A DNA stretch of 64,000 bases from Pseudomonas baetica (GCF_002813455.1 NZ_PHHE01000001.1:992001-1056000), one strand, 5' to 3'. Counted from the stretch's first letter, positions 1 through 8,866 are shown. Numbers and translations: made by a program. Notes: generated by a model from the letters alone, not told the origin.

Positions 1-641
1 TTCATGAAACATTGAATCAGGTACAGAATCCGCGCTTGGCCTGGATGTACAGCGGTGGCCAGCGCAGAGTTCGTCGCGCACCACAGGTGGCTTATGACAG
101 CCCTTATACGGGCGCAGAGGGGCAGCGTGTCAGTGATAATGGCGACATGTTCAACGGTGCCATGGATCGTTACGATTGGAAGCTGGTGGGCAAGCGGGAG
201 ATGTATATCCCGTATAACGCCTATAGCCTGATGTCGCCGAAACTCAAGTACACCGATATCGTCAGGCCAGGCCATATCAATCCCGATTTGACCCGTTACG
301 AACTTCACCGGGTATGGGAAGTTGAAGCTACGCTGCGACCGGGAGAACGCCATATTTACGCCAAGCGTTCCTATTTCATTGATGAGGACACTTGGCAAAT
401 CGTGCTGGCTGACCATTACGACGGCCGCGGCACACTATGGCGCGTAGGCAAAGGCCATCTGACCGAATTGTATGACCAGCAGATTCCATGGTTGGCGGTT
501 GAAACGCTCTACGACTTGTTAAATGGTCGGTATATCGCCTCCGGCATGAAAAACGAAGACCACAATCCAATGGTATTTGGTGGCGAAGCCGTTTCATCCG
601 AATTCACGCCGTCGGCATTGAGAAGCACGGGTATCCGCTAG
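1..641 (+). CDS. DUF1329 family protein, 3' part (start lies outside the window)
   Basis: The reading frame is open from the first base and ends with TAG at 639-641, so only the C-terminal ~210 residues are present. The segment has the DUF1329 pattern: a GQRRVRRAPQ block near the start, a DRYDWKLVGKREMYIPYN block, then WEVEATLRPGERHIYAKR and a DEDTWQIVLADHYD segment. DUF1329 proteins are exported beta-rich proteins whose genes usually neighbour DUF1302 porin genes in clusters for hydrophobic or aromatic substrates. An envelope role in substrate handling is therefore inferred; the biochemical function is unknown. The next gene starts 56 bp downstream. Confidence 0.8.
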   Translation, partial: HETLNQVQNPRLAWMYSGGQRRVRRAPQVAYDSPYTGAEGQRVSDNGDMFNGAMDRYDWKLVGKREMYIPYNAYSLMSPKLKYTDIVRPGHINPDLTRYELHRVWEVEATLRPGERHIYAKRSYFIDEDTWQIVLADHYDGRGTLWRVGKGHLTELYDQQIPWLAVETLYDLLNGRYIASGMKNEDHNPMVFGGEAVSSEFTPSALRSTGIR

Positions 642-696
642 GCGTAACGCTGCTGCAAATAGGGAAAAGTGAACATAACGTTTGGTGGAGATAGTG

Positions 697-1512
697 ATGA
701 GTACGACTTCAACCGTTTTTACCGATGGCGCCGAACTGACCTATGACATCGAAGGCACAGGCCCGCTGCTACTGTTGGTGGCAGGCGGAAATGGCGAGAG
801 CATGCGCTTCGCACCGCTATCGGCCCACCTGGCCAACCGCTACACCGTCATCAAATACGATCGCCGCGCGAATGGTCGCAGTGGCGGTGACAAAACCGCA
901 GAAATGAGCATGGCGCAGGCCGGCCGCGACGCGGCCGCCATCATCGAGGCGGCAGGTCGGGGCAAGGCCTTTGTGTTTGGCAACAGCGCTGGCGCCAATA
1001 TCGCGTTGCAGCTCACTCAGGCTCACCCGCAACTGGTTCGTGGCGCGGTCATTCATGAACCGCCTGTCAGCGACTTCCTGCCTGAACCGGATGCCAGTAA
1101 GTGGCGTGCATTTTTTGATAACGTTTACGCCGTTTTCCTTGCAGAAGGCGCCGGCCCTGCCATGCGTCTGTTCGCGACGACGATGGTGGGGTTCGAGCGA
1201 AATGTGCTGGCGGCCCCGGGCGACCAGGCCGGTGGCGACCATGAGCGTTTCCTCGCCCATGAATTCCGCCATATCAACAGTTTTTTACCGGACCTGACGG
1301 CCCTGCGTAACGGCGCAGTGCCGTTGGCGATGGCCGTTGGGCGGGCCAGTACCGGGGCGTTCTACGCGCAGACTGCTCACGAATTGGCCAAGCAGTTACC
1401 CTGCCCGTGTGCGCAGGTGGTCGGCAATCACTTGGGGTATGCCTTCGAAGCAGAGCAATTTGCCAATGACCTGGACCTGATTCTCAAGGGCTTTCCCCGG
1501 GCCAGCGAATAA
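697..1512 (+). CDS. alpha/beta-fold hydrolase
   Basis: A 271-residue protein. I place the start at ATG 697 because GGTGGAG at 684-690 is a well-spaced ribosome site; an in-frame TTG at 682 overlaps that site. The nucleophile elbow is visible as FVFGNSAGANIAL (GNSAG, residues ~93-97). A GNHLGYAFEAEQFA segment near the C terminus holds the likely catalytic histidine. The N-terminal GxGPLLLLVAGGNGES segment is the oxyanion-hole region. It lies 29 bp before an amidohydrolase gene in the same direction, so the two are probably cotranscribed. The family includes esterases, C-C hydrolases and haloperoxidase-like enzymes; the substrate cannot be read from sequence. No lid domain is obvious. Confidence 0.8.
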   Translation: MSTTSTVFTDGAELTYDIEGTGPLLLLVAGGNGESMRFAPLSAHLANRYTVIKYDRRANGRSGGDKTAEMSMAQAGRDAAAIIEAAGRGKAFVFGNSAGANIALQLTQAHPQLVRGAVIHEPPVSDFLPEPDASKWRAFFDNVYAVFLAEGAGPAMRLFATTMVGFERNVLAAPGDQAGGDHERFLAHEFRHINSFLPDLTALRNGAVPLAMAVGRASTGAFYAQTAHELAKQLPCPCAQVVGNHLGYAFEAEQFANDLDLILKGFPRASE

Positions 1513-1541
1513 ATGCGCAGCGCGCAGGAAGGAGTGGGCAT

Positions 1542-2571
1542 ATGAAGATTATTTGCATCGAAGAACATACCGTGGATGCTGACCTCGCCAATGCGACGCG
1601 TGAAGCGCAGGCCGCAGAAGCGGGATACATGGCGGACTGGGGCAGTCGGGTAGTCGACAAACATCCAGAGGGGGTGGTGAACCGCCCGTATCTGGTGCCT
1701 TACGCCGAGTCCCTCGAACTGGCTCGCGATGTGGGGGCCGGACGCATCGCAGAAATGGACAAGCATGGCATCGACATGCAGATCGTCTCATACAGTGGAT
1801 CAACGCAATTGGCTCCGGCCGAACAAGCTGTGGAGCTGGCGCAGGCGCTGAATGATCGCCTGGCTGAGGCGGCGCGTGCCAATCCCACGCGTTTTGGCGG
1901 GTTCGCAACGTTGCCCTGGCAACATCCGCAAGCGGCGGCCGACGAACTTGAGCGGGCCGTTAAAAGCCTTGGCATGAAAGGCACGCTGTTGACTGGCAGG
2001 CCGGGCCAAACATTTCTTGATGATCCGCGTTATGAGCCGGTGCTGGCCAAGTTGAACGAACTGCAAGTGCCGATCTATGTTCACCCCGGCGCTCCCTTGC
2101 CGCAGGTTCGCGAGGCTTATTATGGGGGCCTGGACAAAGAGGTCAGTCGCGGTTGTCACTCTTTGGTTGGGGTAGCACAACGAAGCCGGTGTGCAGGTGA
2201 TCCGCATGATGCTCAGTGGCGTCTTTGAAAAACACCCACGGTTGCAGGTTATCAGTGGCCATTGGGGCGAGATGGTGCCGTTCTATCTCCAGCGTCTTGA
2301 TGACGCTATTCCACAGGAGGCCAGCGGGCTCTCTCAGTCGATAACCGAGACCTACAAAAAACACGTGCATGTCACTCCCAGTGGCATGTTTGATTTACCG
2401 CACTTTGAATTCATTCATAAGGTGTTGGGGGCGGATCGGATTATCTACTCGGTCGATTATCCCTACCTGACCCTTTCCGCTGCCCGGGCATTTCTGGAAA
2501 ACCTGCCGATCAGTCAGGAAGATAAAGAGAAGATCGCCTACCGTAACGCCGAAACGTTATTTCGGTTGTAG
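1542..2571 (+). pseudogene. amidohydrolase (ACMSD/LigW-like), interrupted by two closely spaced frameshifts
   Basis: The start is ATG 1542, behind GGAAGGAG. Residues ~1-205 read in one frame (MKIICIEEHT, EMDKHGIDMQIVSYSG, PIYVHPGAPLP). The frame then shifts at ~2150-2158 to give SLFGWG (2156-2173) and again at ~2174-2176 to give HNEAG. It continues to TAG 2571 through VISGHWGEMVPFY and IYSVDYPY, the metal and catalytic His/Asp region. Each shift equals one missing base. Corrected, the protein would be ~343 residues, normal for amidohydrolase_2 decarboxylases and hydrolases. The usual N-terminal His-x-His is not evident (EEHTVDAD). It follows the alpha/beta hydrolase by 29 bp. Whether the gene is dead or the sequence is wrong cannot be decided here. 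Confidence 0.75.
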
Positions 2572-2688
2572 TGTGATTACACAGCGACGCGCGGACCCTG
2601 TCCGACGCGTTGCCTTTTCTTTTCAATGCGAGCGTTTGCTACGATCTGAATCGAAGCTCAGTGAGTTAGAATTGCGCAGTCGAATATT

Positions 2689-3390
2689 TTGAAGAAGGGA
2701 GATCAGATCACGAACACCTCAGCCAACCACTCGGCAGGAAAACCCAAGGTTGTCCTGGATAAGCGCGCACGCACCCGTGCGGCCATACTTGATGCCACCT
2801 TTCAGGTTATCGGGCACGAACATGGCAGGCTGGCGCGAGTCGAGCAAATCACCGAAATCGCCAAAATCGCTCGTCCGACGTTCTATACCTACTTCAGCAG
2901 CATGGAAGAGTTGTTTTCAGCGTTGTCGTTCGAGTTGAGCCACGATTTCAACAATGCTGTAACGGCTTATTCGCAGACATTCACCAATGCTGCAGAAACC
3001 AAGTCGTTTGCAATTCGTTCCTACCTGACCAAAGCCGCCGCGGACCATCAGTGGGGGTGGGGAATGATCAACCTCAGCTATGGCGCACCCCTGTTTGGCG
3101 CCGATACCAACGCTGCTGCGATGGCAACGGTGCAAGCGGGCATGGACAGCGGAATCTTCAAGGTTACCGATGTGCGAGTCGGTCGGGACATGGTGCTTGG
3201 CGCGGCTTTGGCGGGAATGAAAACGCTTATGAGCGAACCCTGTCCGGATGATTATCCGGAAACCATCACGCGCCACATACTGATCAGCCTGGGAGTAACG
3301 CCTGCGCGAGCAGACAAGCTGGTGCGCGTACCGCTTCCGGATATCGCTACGCTGATGGGCTACTGCGCCGATTCTGATCAGCCGGAGTAG
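2689..3390 (+). CDS. TetR/AcrR-family transcriptional regulator
   Basis: The N-terminal DNA-binding domain is clear: RTRAAILDATFQVIGHEHG, then VEQITEIAKIARPTFYTYFSSMEELF (helix-turn-helix, residues ~30-75). The effector domain is divergent. The start is uncertain. TTG 2689 has no ribosome site before it, whereas GAAGGGAG at 2693-2700 is ideally placed for an ATC codon at 2707 followed by ACG AAC ACC. That pattern suggests a native ATG changed to ATC, or an error. The gene lies after the hydrolase/amidohydrolase pair and converges on the Tat-exported amidohydrolase, so it probably controls one or both units. The ligand is unknown. Confidence 0.8.
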   Translation: MKKGDQITNTSANHSAGKPKVVLDKRARTRAAILDATFQVIGHEHGRLARVEQITEIAKIARPTFYTYFSSMEELFSALSFELSHDFNNAVTAYSQTFTNAAETKSFAIRSYLTKAAADHQWGWGMINLSYGAPLFGADTNAAAMATVQAGMDSGIFKVTDVRVGRDMVLGAALAGMKTLMSEPCPDDYPETITRHILISLGVTPARADKLVRVPLPDIATLMGYCADSDQPE

Positions 3391-3455
3391 CAGCCAACCG
3401 CGCAGGCCGTGACAGTTCTGCTCGGCATTTCGTTTGCGTCCTCGCTACCGGTCCG

Positions 3456-3485
3456 GTAGAGAACATGCCAGCGCACGTTCTCTAC
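3456..3485. terminator. hairpin between convergent genes, probable bidirectional terminator
   Basis: GTAGAGAAC at 3456-3464 pairs with GTTCTCTAC at 3477-3485, with an inner TGC/GCA extension. It sits between the stop codons of two convergent genes. No long T-run follows on either strand, so efficiency is uncertain. Confidence 0.5.
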
Positions 3486-3501
3486 TGGGCCGCCTCTACG
3501 A

Positions 3502-4653
3502 TTAGTTGCTCGCCAGATCGCTCTGTTTTTTAGCTAGGCGCGGAAAAATGGCCAGCGCATTCTCGCGCATGAATGCCTTGTGCATGGCGCTGGTGATCTG
3601 AGTCGCATTGTCCAGATCGGCGACCAGTTTTATCGCCAGGGCTTCAGGAGTAAATGGCCAGTCACTGCCGTACAGAATGTGCGAAGGGTCAGCCACATGT
3701 AACAGCGCATCCAGCGCCACCGGAACCGGGAAACCCGCCAGGTCGTAGTACAGTCGGCGCAAGCTTTCATGCAGTTTTTTATCCTTCTGGTGGCCGACAC
3801 CGAATGCGCCAAACGCGGCGGCACGCTCAGCCAGTAACGGCACCGCAGCCCCGGCATGGGGCACGATGACTTTAATATCCGGGTAACGCTCCAGGGTGCC
3901 TGACAGGATCAGATTGAACACCGCGCGAGTGGTTTCGAAAATGAACTCCATCATCGGATACGGATAGTTCAGCGGCTGCAAGGCGGTGGTGTCCTGACAG
4001 CAAGGACAATGGGGGTTTGTCGGGTGAATGAACAGTGTTCCCTGACGACGGTTTATCGCGGCGAAGACGCGTTCGAGTTTTTCATCCCCCAGATACAGGC
4101 CATGGAAGTTGGTTTCCATGACAATGCCATCGGCGCCCAGTACATCAAACGCGTAGTCGATCTCGCGCAGTGCGCCTTCCACATCCGGAAGCGGCGTAAC
4201 GGCAAACAATCCAAAACGATCAGGGTGCGCCTTGACCGCTTTCGCACCTTCTTCGTTACAGTAACGGGCCATCTTGCACGCAGCCTGGTCGTCACCAAAA
4301 TGCAGGCCCGGGGCGGAAATCGACAGCATGGAGGTCTGGATGCCGAGCTTGTCCATGACGCTCAGGTGCTGTTCGACGCTCCAGGATGGAATACCCGGCA
4401 TGCCAGAAGGCTTGCTATGGCCTGCGGCAATGAGTGCCTTGCGATAGTCCTCTGGAATGTAATGCGTATGGACGTCGATGCGACCTTTCAGGTTTTTCGG
4501 TGTATCGGTATTGCCAGGCGCGTTGGCAGCCGCCGCAGGATCGGTATTGGCGTGTGCCGGCAAGATGGCTGCGCCCGCAGCCAAGCCGATCAAACCGGTC
4601 ACAAAATTACGTCGCGGAATCCGGGTCGATTCTTCGTTCTGATCTTTGGACAT
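3502..4653 (-). CDS. Tat-exported amidohydrolase (ACMSD/gamma-resorcylate decarboxylase-like)
   Basis: A 383-residue protein with a twin-arginine signal (IPRRNFVTGLIGLAAGAAI, then AHA, residues ~12-35), so it should fold in the cytoplasm and be exported. The mature part begins with the metal site GRIDVHTHY (His-x-His). IVMETNFHGLYLG follows in mid-protein, then IVPHAGAAVPLLAERAA and ILYGSDWPFTPEA, which carries the conserved Asp. These are hallmarks of amidohydrolase_2 (ACMSD-like decarboxylases or hydrolases of aromatic carboxylates and lactones). Export is unusual for the family and suggests a periplasmic substrate. A dyad and possible promoter lie ~400 bp upstream. Confidence 0.8.
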   Translation of the reverse strand: MSKDQNEESTRIPRRNFVTGLIGLAAGAAILPAHANTDPAAAANAPGNTDTPKNLKGRIDVHTHYIPEDYRKALIAAGHSKPSGMPGIPSWSVEQHLSVMDKLGIQTSMLSISAPGLHFGDDQAACKMARYCNEEGAKAVKAHPDRFGLFAVTPLPDVEGALREIDYAFDVLGADGIVMETNFHGLYLGDEKLERVFAAINRRQGTLFIHPTNPHCPCCQDTTALQPLNYPYPMMEFIFETTRAVFNLILSGTLERYPDIKVIVPHAGAAVPLLAERAAAFGAFGVGHQKDKKLHESLRRLYYDLAGFPVPVALDALLHVADPSHILYGSDWPFTPEALAIKLVADLDNATQITSAMHKAFMRENALAIFPRLAKKQSDLASN

Positions 4654-5044
4654 TTCCAGCCTCTGTTTTTTTCAGGTGAGTGAAAGCCACGCGGTGATCA
4701 GCGGCGAGGTAATCGCCCATTGATCTTGCGGGTATAAATGCGCCGATCGGTGCAGTAAAAACGTGGCTTAAGCTACATTTCGCTTTGTTGAATGCACTTG
4801 TCGGAAGCGCCGGTGGTCAAGGGGAACAGGCGTTAGGAGGCAGTTTTCAGACCGTAAAAAACTGACAGCGCAGGGCGAAAACAAGGTGGGAGCGGTGAGG
4901 GTCGTTGGCAACGTTGTCGAGTTCATTGGACATACCTTGTTGTTATTTTTGATAGTCAACTTTGGGACTACGGCGAGCGCTCTGAAAACCTGCGGCTGCG
5001 CTGAAGGGCTGTTCCAGCGGCAGGTTTGAGCGCCCTGATATAAA

Positions 5045-5097
5045 TTGACGAATTGTCTAATTGCGTGAATCCTATTGCTGGATAGACAAAACGTCAA
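5045..5097 (-). promoter_or_regulatory. large dyad with a possible minus-strand promoter in a 503-bp gap
   Basis: TTGACG-N4-GTCTA at 5045-5059 is mirrored by TAGAC-N4-CGTCAA at 5083-5097, a 15-bp-arm inverted repeat around a 23-bp centre. On the minus strand TTGACG is followed after 17 bp by TAGGAT, a plausible -35/-10 pair for the amidohydrolase transcript. The dyad is also just downstream of the acyl-CoA dehydrogenase stop, so a terminator role is possible. The rest of the gap (4654-5156) holds only a 28-codon minus-strand open frame (4847-4933), possibly a leader or gene remnant, which I do not call. Confidence 0.4.
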
Positions 5098-5156
5098 TAG
5101 TGCGAATTCATCGGTTTTCAAAAGAATCATCCGCCCAGGCAGTGTGAATCCGGTCT

Positions 5157-6917
5157 TCAGAAGTGCTCCGCATCCAAACGGAACAGGTCTCTGCTGCCTG
5201 CGCGAATCGATGTGTCCAGACTCTCGATGCGTGGCAACAAACGGCTGAAGAAGAACGCCGCCGTCGCCTGTTTCGCCTGGTGGAACGGGCTGTTGTCTTT
5301 CGCCACCCCAGCCATGCGTGCCCACATGTAGGCGTAGGCCACGTAGCCGAAGAGCTGCAAATACTCCACGCAGGAACTGCCGACTAGGTTGGCGTCCGAT
5401 CTGGCGTGTTGCATCAGCCAGTCGCTGAGGGCTTCGAGGCGTTGGACAGTCGCGGCCAGTTCGACGGTATAGGGCGCGTTCGATTGCTGGATGAATTGTT
5501 CGATTTCCTGGGTGAATATCCGCAGCGCCGCGCCGCCATTAGCGAGCACTTTTCGTCCCAGCAGATCCAGCGCCTGGATGCCGTTGGTGCCTTCGTAGAT
5601 CTGCGCGATGCGCACGTCGCGAACCAATTGCTCCTGGCCCCATTCGCGAATGTAGCCGTGGCCGCCAAACACTTGCTGGCCGAGTACGCAGCTGTCGAGC
5701 CCGGTGTCGGTGAAGAACGCTTTGGCCACGGGCGTCAGCAGCGCCACGAGTTGCGCGGCCCGCTGCTGTTCGCCGGCGTTATCGGAAAACTTCGCCAGGT
5801 CCAGTTGCTGGCCTACATAGCAGGCGAACGCGCGGCCACCTTCGGTCATGGCTTTCATGTTCAAGAGCATGCGGCGCACGTCGGGGTGGACGATGATCGG
5901 GTCAGCGATCCTGTTGGCTGCAATCGGTCCGCCCGGTGCGCGGCTTTGCAGCCGATCGCGGGCATAGGCGCGTGCATTCTGGTACGAGGCTTCGGCGCAG
6001 CCCAGGCCCTGGATACCGATGGACAGGCGCTCGTAATTCATCATGGTGAACATGGCGGCCAGGCCTTTGTTTTCCTCGCCGATCAACCAACCTTGCGCGT
6101 CATCGAAGTTCATCACACACGTGGCCGAGGCCTTGATGCCCATCTTGTGTTCGATGGAGCCGCAACCGACAGCATTGGTGTCGCCCAGCGAACCGTCATC
6201 GTTGACCAGGCGCTTGGGCACCAGGAACAGCGAAATGCCTTTGGGGCCAGCCGGTGCATCCGGCAGTTTGGCCAACACCAGGTGGATGATGTTTTCAGTC
6301 AGGTCCTGCTCGCCACCGGTGATGAAAATCTTGCTGCCGCTGATGCGGTAGCTGCCATCGGCCTGGGCCTGGGCCCGGGTTCGAATCAGGCCCAGGTCGG
6401 TGCCGGCGTGGGCTTCGGTCAGGCACATCGACCCGGCCCAGCGGCCTTCGTACATGGGCGGCAAATAGCGATTTTTGAGTTCGGCACTGGCATGCGCATC
6501 GATGGCCAGGCACGCCCCGGAGCTCAGGGCCGAATACAGCGCAAAGCTACAGTTGGCGGCGTAGAGCATCTCTTCGAAGCATACAGCGAGCATCTTCGGC
6601 ATACCCATGCCACCGAACTGCGGGTTACCGCTCAAGCCTACCCAACCGCCTTCGGTATAGGTCGCATAGGCCTCCTTGAAGCCGACGGGCGTGCGCACCT
6701 GCCCTTGATGCCATTGCGCGCCTTCTTCGTCGCCGCTGCGGTTGAGCGGGGCGAGGAGGGCGCCCGTGATCCTGCCGGCTTCGTCGAGAATCGCCTCGGC
6801 GGTTTGCCAATCGAGGGTCTCTGCCAGTGCAGGAAGGCGCGCCCAGAGGGCGGGTGCGGCAAAAACCTCGTTCAGCACAAAGCGCATGTCGGTTAACGGA
6901 GCATTGAATTCGAGCAT
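5157..6917 (-). CDS. acyl-CoA dehydrogenase, large C-terminally extended (DmdC-like) type
   Basis: A 586-residue flavoenzyme. The start is ATG 6917 (MLEFNAPLTD), preceded by GAGG at good spacing; an ATG 27 bp further upstream lacks this. Visible blocks are GMPKMLAVCFEEMLYAAN, the FAD/substrate loop MCLTEAHAGTDLG, ISGSKIFITGGEQD, and AQIYEGTNGIQALDLLGRKV, which carries the usual C-terminal FAD contacts. At ~586 residues it matches the 3-methylmercaptopropionyl-CoA dehydrogenase-like subfamily rather than the ~380-residue classical enzymes. The substrate is unknown. It is divergent from the monooxygenase operon across a 154-bp region with two operator-like dyads, so it probably oxidises a CoA intermediate of that pathway (inference). 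Confidence 0.85.
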   Translation of the reverse strand: MLEFNAPLTDMRFVLNEVFAAPALWARLPALAETLDWQTAEAILDEAGRITGALLAPLNRSGDEEGAQWHQGQVRTPVGFKEAYATYTEGGWVGLSGNPQFGGMGMPKMLAVCFEEMLYAANCSFALYSALSSGACLAIDAHASAELKNRYLPPMYEGRWAGSMCLTEAHAGTDLGLIRTRAQAQADGSYRISGSKIFITGGEQDLTENIIHLVLAKLPDAPAGPKGISLFLVPKRLVNDDGSLGDTNAVGCGSIEHKMGIKASATCVMNFDDAQGWLIGEENKGLAAMFTMMNYERLSIGIQGLGCAEASYQNARAYARDRLQSRAPGGPIAANRIADPIIVHPDVRRMLLNMKAMTEGGRAFACYVGQQLDLAKFSDNAGEQQRAAQLVALLTPVAKAFFTDTGLDSCVLGQQVFGGHGYIREWGQEQLVRDVRIAQIYEGTNGIQALDLLGRKVLANGGAALRIFTQEIEQFIQQSNAPYTVELAATVQRLEALSDWLMQHARSDANLVGSSCVEYLQLFGYVAYAYMWARMAGVAKDNSPFHQAKQATAAFFFSRLLPRIESLDTSIRAGSRDLFRLDAEHF

Positions 6918-6966
6918 TGCAAAACCTCGGTGGCGGTGGGGCAAAAAATTATTCTTAGAAATCTAT

Positions 6967-6998
6967 TGATGACTCTATCAAATATGATGACTATATCA
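6967..6998. promoter_or_regulatory. two TGAT-N6-ATCA dyads in a divergent promoter region, candidate operator
   Basis: TGATGACTCTATCA (6967-6980) and TGATGACTATATCA (6985-6998) are near-identical 14-bp dyads spaced 18 bp centre to centre. They lie between the divergent acyl-CoA dehydrogenase and monooxygenase genes. Such paired sites are typical of TetR-family operators. The regulator at 13175-13930 is the natural candidate, but that link is inference. Confidence 0.55.
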
Positions 6999-7071
6999 AT
7001 AACCCGCGTCGGGGCTTTTTTCGCCTCAGGCACGGGCACCACAAAAACAACACCAAAAACAGGATGAAGTC

Positions 7072-8301
7072 ATGAGTGCGATACACCCGCAAACCACCGC
7101 GCAAACTGTCGCCGCCTCGGTTGACAAAAGCATTGCCCTGCAGGACTACGCGCGTTCGCTGATCCCGACATTGAAAGCCCGCAGCAAGGAAACCGCTGCC
7201 CTCGGTCGCCTGCCCGCCGAAACCATCGCTGACCTGGAAGCCGGCGGTCTGCTGAGCATGACCACGCCGCGCCAGTTCGGTGGCGACGCGGTATCCGTGC
7301 GTACTTTCCTCAACGTAGTGACCGAACTGGCCCGTGCCGATGCCGGCGTGGCCTGGGTCACCGCGCTGACCAACGTCACCACCTGGTGCGCAGCGACTTT
7401 CTTTGGCGCTGAGGCCGCCGAGGAAGTCTTTCGCGGTGCCAAACCTGCACGCGTGACGGGCGTACTGTCGCCACGCAAGGCCGTGGTGAAAAAGGTTGAA
7501 GGCGGTTATCTGATCGAAGAGGGTATCTGGGGGTTCAACTCAGGCATCTACCACGCGACCTGGGACATGCTGGGCATTCCGCTGGTCGATGCCAGCGGCA
7601 AAGTGGTGGACCAGGGCGTCGCGCTGATCCCCGTCGAGCAGATTGAAATTCTCAACGACTGGAACGTGATCGGTATCAGCGCCAGCGGCAGCTCCAGTGT
7701 GTCGGTGAAAAACGTGTTCGTGCCGGACGCGCGCATCGGTTCGGTCACCCGGGCCATCGAGGGCGATTATCCGTCCACCCACCTGGCCGGCGAACCGTTG
7801 TTCCAGACGGCCTGCATGCCAATGCTGGCAATCATCCTGGCGTTCCCGGCTCTGGGCCTGGGCATTGCGGCGCTGGAAACCTTCCTGGAAACCCTGCCGC
7901 GACGCAGCATTCAGTATTCGTGGTACGCCAAGCAATCCGAGGCCCCCATCACCCACCTGCAAGTGGGCGAAGCGTCGGCCAGGATCGAGGCTGCGCGCAC
8001 CATTCTTGAACGTCATGCCGATGCCATGGACGCCGCCGCGGCTTCTGGCGTCTACATGGACTTCCAGGAGCGCGCCAAGGTGCGTCGCGACGTCGGCTTC
8101 GCGGAAACGCTGATCTGGCAAGGTGTCGACATGCTCGCATCGGCCTCCGGGGGCTCGCTGGCTTCCGCCAACAACCCGATGACCAAAATCTGGCAAGACG
8201 CCCGGATCGCTTCGTTGCACGGCATCGTTTCCCCGAACACCAACTTCGAAACCTACGGCCGGATCCTTTGCGGCATGACGCCCGGCACGCCGTTTATCTA
8301 A
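7072..8301 (+). CDS. flavin-dependent monooxygenase, oxygenase component (acyl-CoA dehydrogenase fold)
   Basis: A 409-residue protein of the group D, two-component flavin hydroxylase type (HsaA, HpaB-C2, DszC relatives). It shows the LPAETIADLEAGGLLSMTTPRQFGG N-terminal block, ARADAGVAWV, the middle-domain DWNVIGISASGSSSVSVKNVFVP, and a C-terminal SLASANNPMTKIWQDARIASLH segment. It lacks the catalytic base pattern of true acyl-CoA dehydrogenases. The partner flavin reductase follows 35 bp after its stop. These enzymes ortho-hydroxylate phenolic rings with reduced flavin and O2, which fits the extradiol dioxygenase gene just downstream. The start has a GATGAAG ribosome-like site. Substrate unknown. 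Confidence 0.8.
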   Translation: MSAIHPQTTAQTVAASVDKSIALQDYARSLIPTLKARSKETAALGRLPAETIADLEAGGLLSMTTPRQFGGDAVSVRTFLNVVTELARADAGVAWVTALTNVTTWCAATFFGAEAAEEVFRGAKPARVTGVLSPRKAVVKKVEGGYLIEEGIWGFNSGIYHATWDMLGIPLVDASGKVVDQGVALIPVEQIEILNDWNVIGISASGSSSVSVKNVFVPDARIGSVTRAIEGDYPSTHLAGEPLFQTACMPMLAIILAFPALGLGIAALETFLETLPRRSIQYSWYAKQSEAPITHLQVGEASARIEAARTILERHADAMDAAAASGVYMDFQERAKVRRDVGFAETLIWQGVDMLASASGGSLASANNPMTKIWQDARIASLHGIVSPNTNFETYGRILCGMTPGTPFI

Positions 8302-8336
8302 ACGAGCTTCGGCGGGTATCAACGAGGAGTTTGGTT

Positions 8337-8846
8337 ATGCAAGTTCGCGATGTAGATGCGCGGTCGTTTCGCCGCGTAATGGGCAAGTTCGCCACCGGCG
8401 TCACGGTGGTCAGTTTTATCCATGAAGGCCAGCCCACCGGCATGACCGCCAACGCCTTCATGTCGCTGTCGGTCGACCCGCCCATGGTGCTGATTGCCGT
8501 CCGTACCCAGGCGCGTTTCGCCAGCAGCATCAAGCCTGGGGATGCCTTCGGTATCAGTTTTCTGCGCGAGGATCACGAAGGGGTGAGCAGCCATTTCGGT
8601 GGTCGCCCGGTCCCTGACCACAGCCCGTCATTCATTGACCTGGGCGCGGCCCCGGTACTGGAAGGCGCCTTGGTGCAGCTGTCGGTTCGAGCGAATGCCA
8701 TGCACGTCGGTGGCGATCACCTGATCTACACCGCTGACGTCGAGGCGCTGGAAGAATCGGACGGGCGCCCACTGCTGTTTTTCTCCGGCGCCTACAAGCA
8801 ACTGCACGCCCTCGATCCGGCCACCTGCTGGTTTGATCTGAGCTAA
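8337..8846 (+). CDS. flavin reductase (HpaC/HsaB-like) of the two-component monooxygenase
   Basis: A 169-residue protein starting at ATG 8337, behind GAGGAG; longer in-frame extensions overlap the monooxygenase. The flavin_reduct signature is clear: FRRVMGKFATGVTVVSF, GMTANAFMSLSVDPPMVLIAV, and GDHLIYTADVEALEE near the C terminus. It supplies reduced FMN or FAD to the oxygenase encoded immediately upstream, the standard gene arrangement for these systems. It is followed after 20 bp by the ring-cleavage dioxygenase, so all three are surely one operon. Confidence 0.88.
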   Translation: MQVRDVDARSFRRVMGKFATGVTVVSFIHEGQPTGMTANAFMSLSVDPPMVLIAVRTQARFASSIKPGDAFGISFLREDHEGVSSHFGGRPVPDHSPSFIDLGAAPVLEGALVQLSVRANAMHVGGDHLIYTADVEALEESDGRPLLFFSGAYKQLHALDPATCWFDLS

Positions 8847-8866
8847 CAACAAAAAAGGAGCACAGC

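Noticed and set aside
4847..4933. 28-codon minus-strand open frame upstream of the Tat amidohydrolase
   Set aside because: It has a start and a weak ribosome-like site but no homology I can name. It may be a leader or a remnant, so I mention it only in the gap description.
5406..6896. 496-residue plus-strand open frame opposite the acyl-CoA dehydrogenase
   Set aside because: It is antisense to a gene with complete family motifs and has a composition typical of GC-rich shadow frames (Gln/His/Val-rich, no domain).
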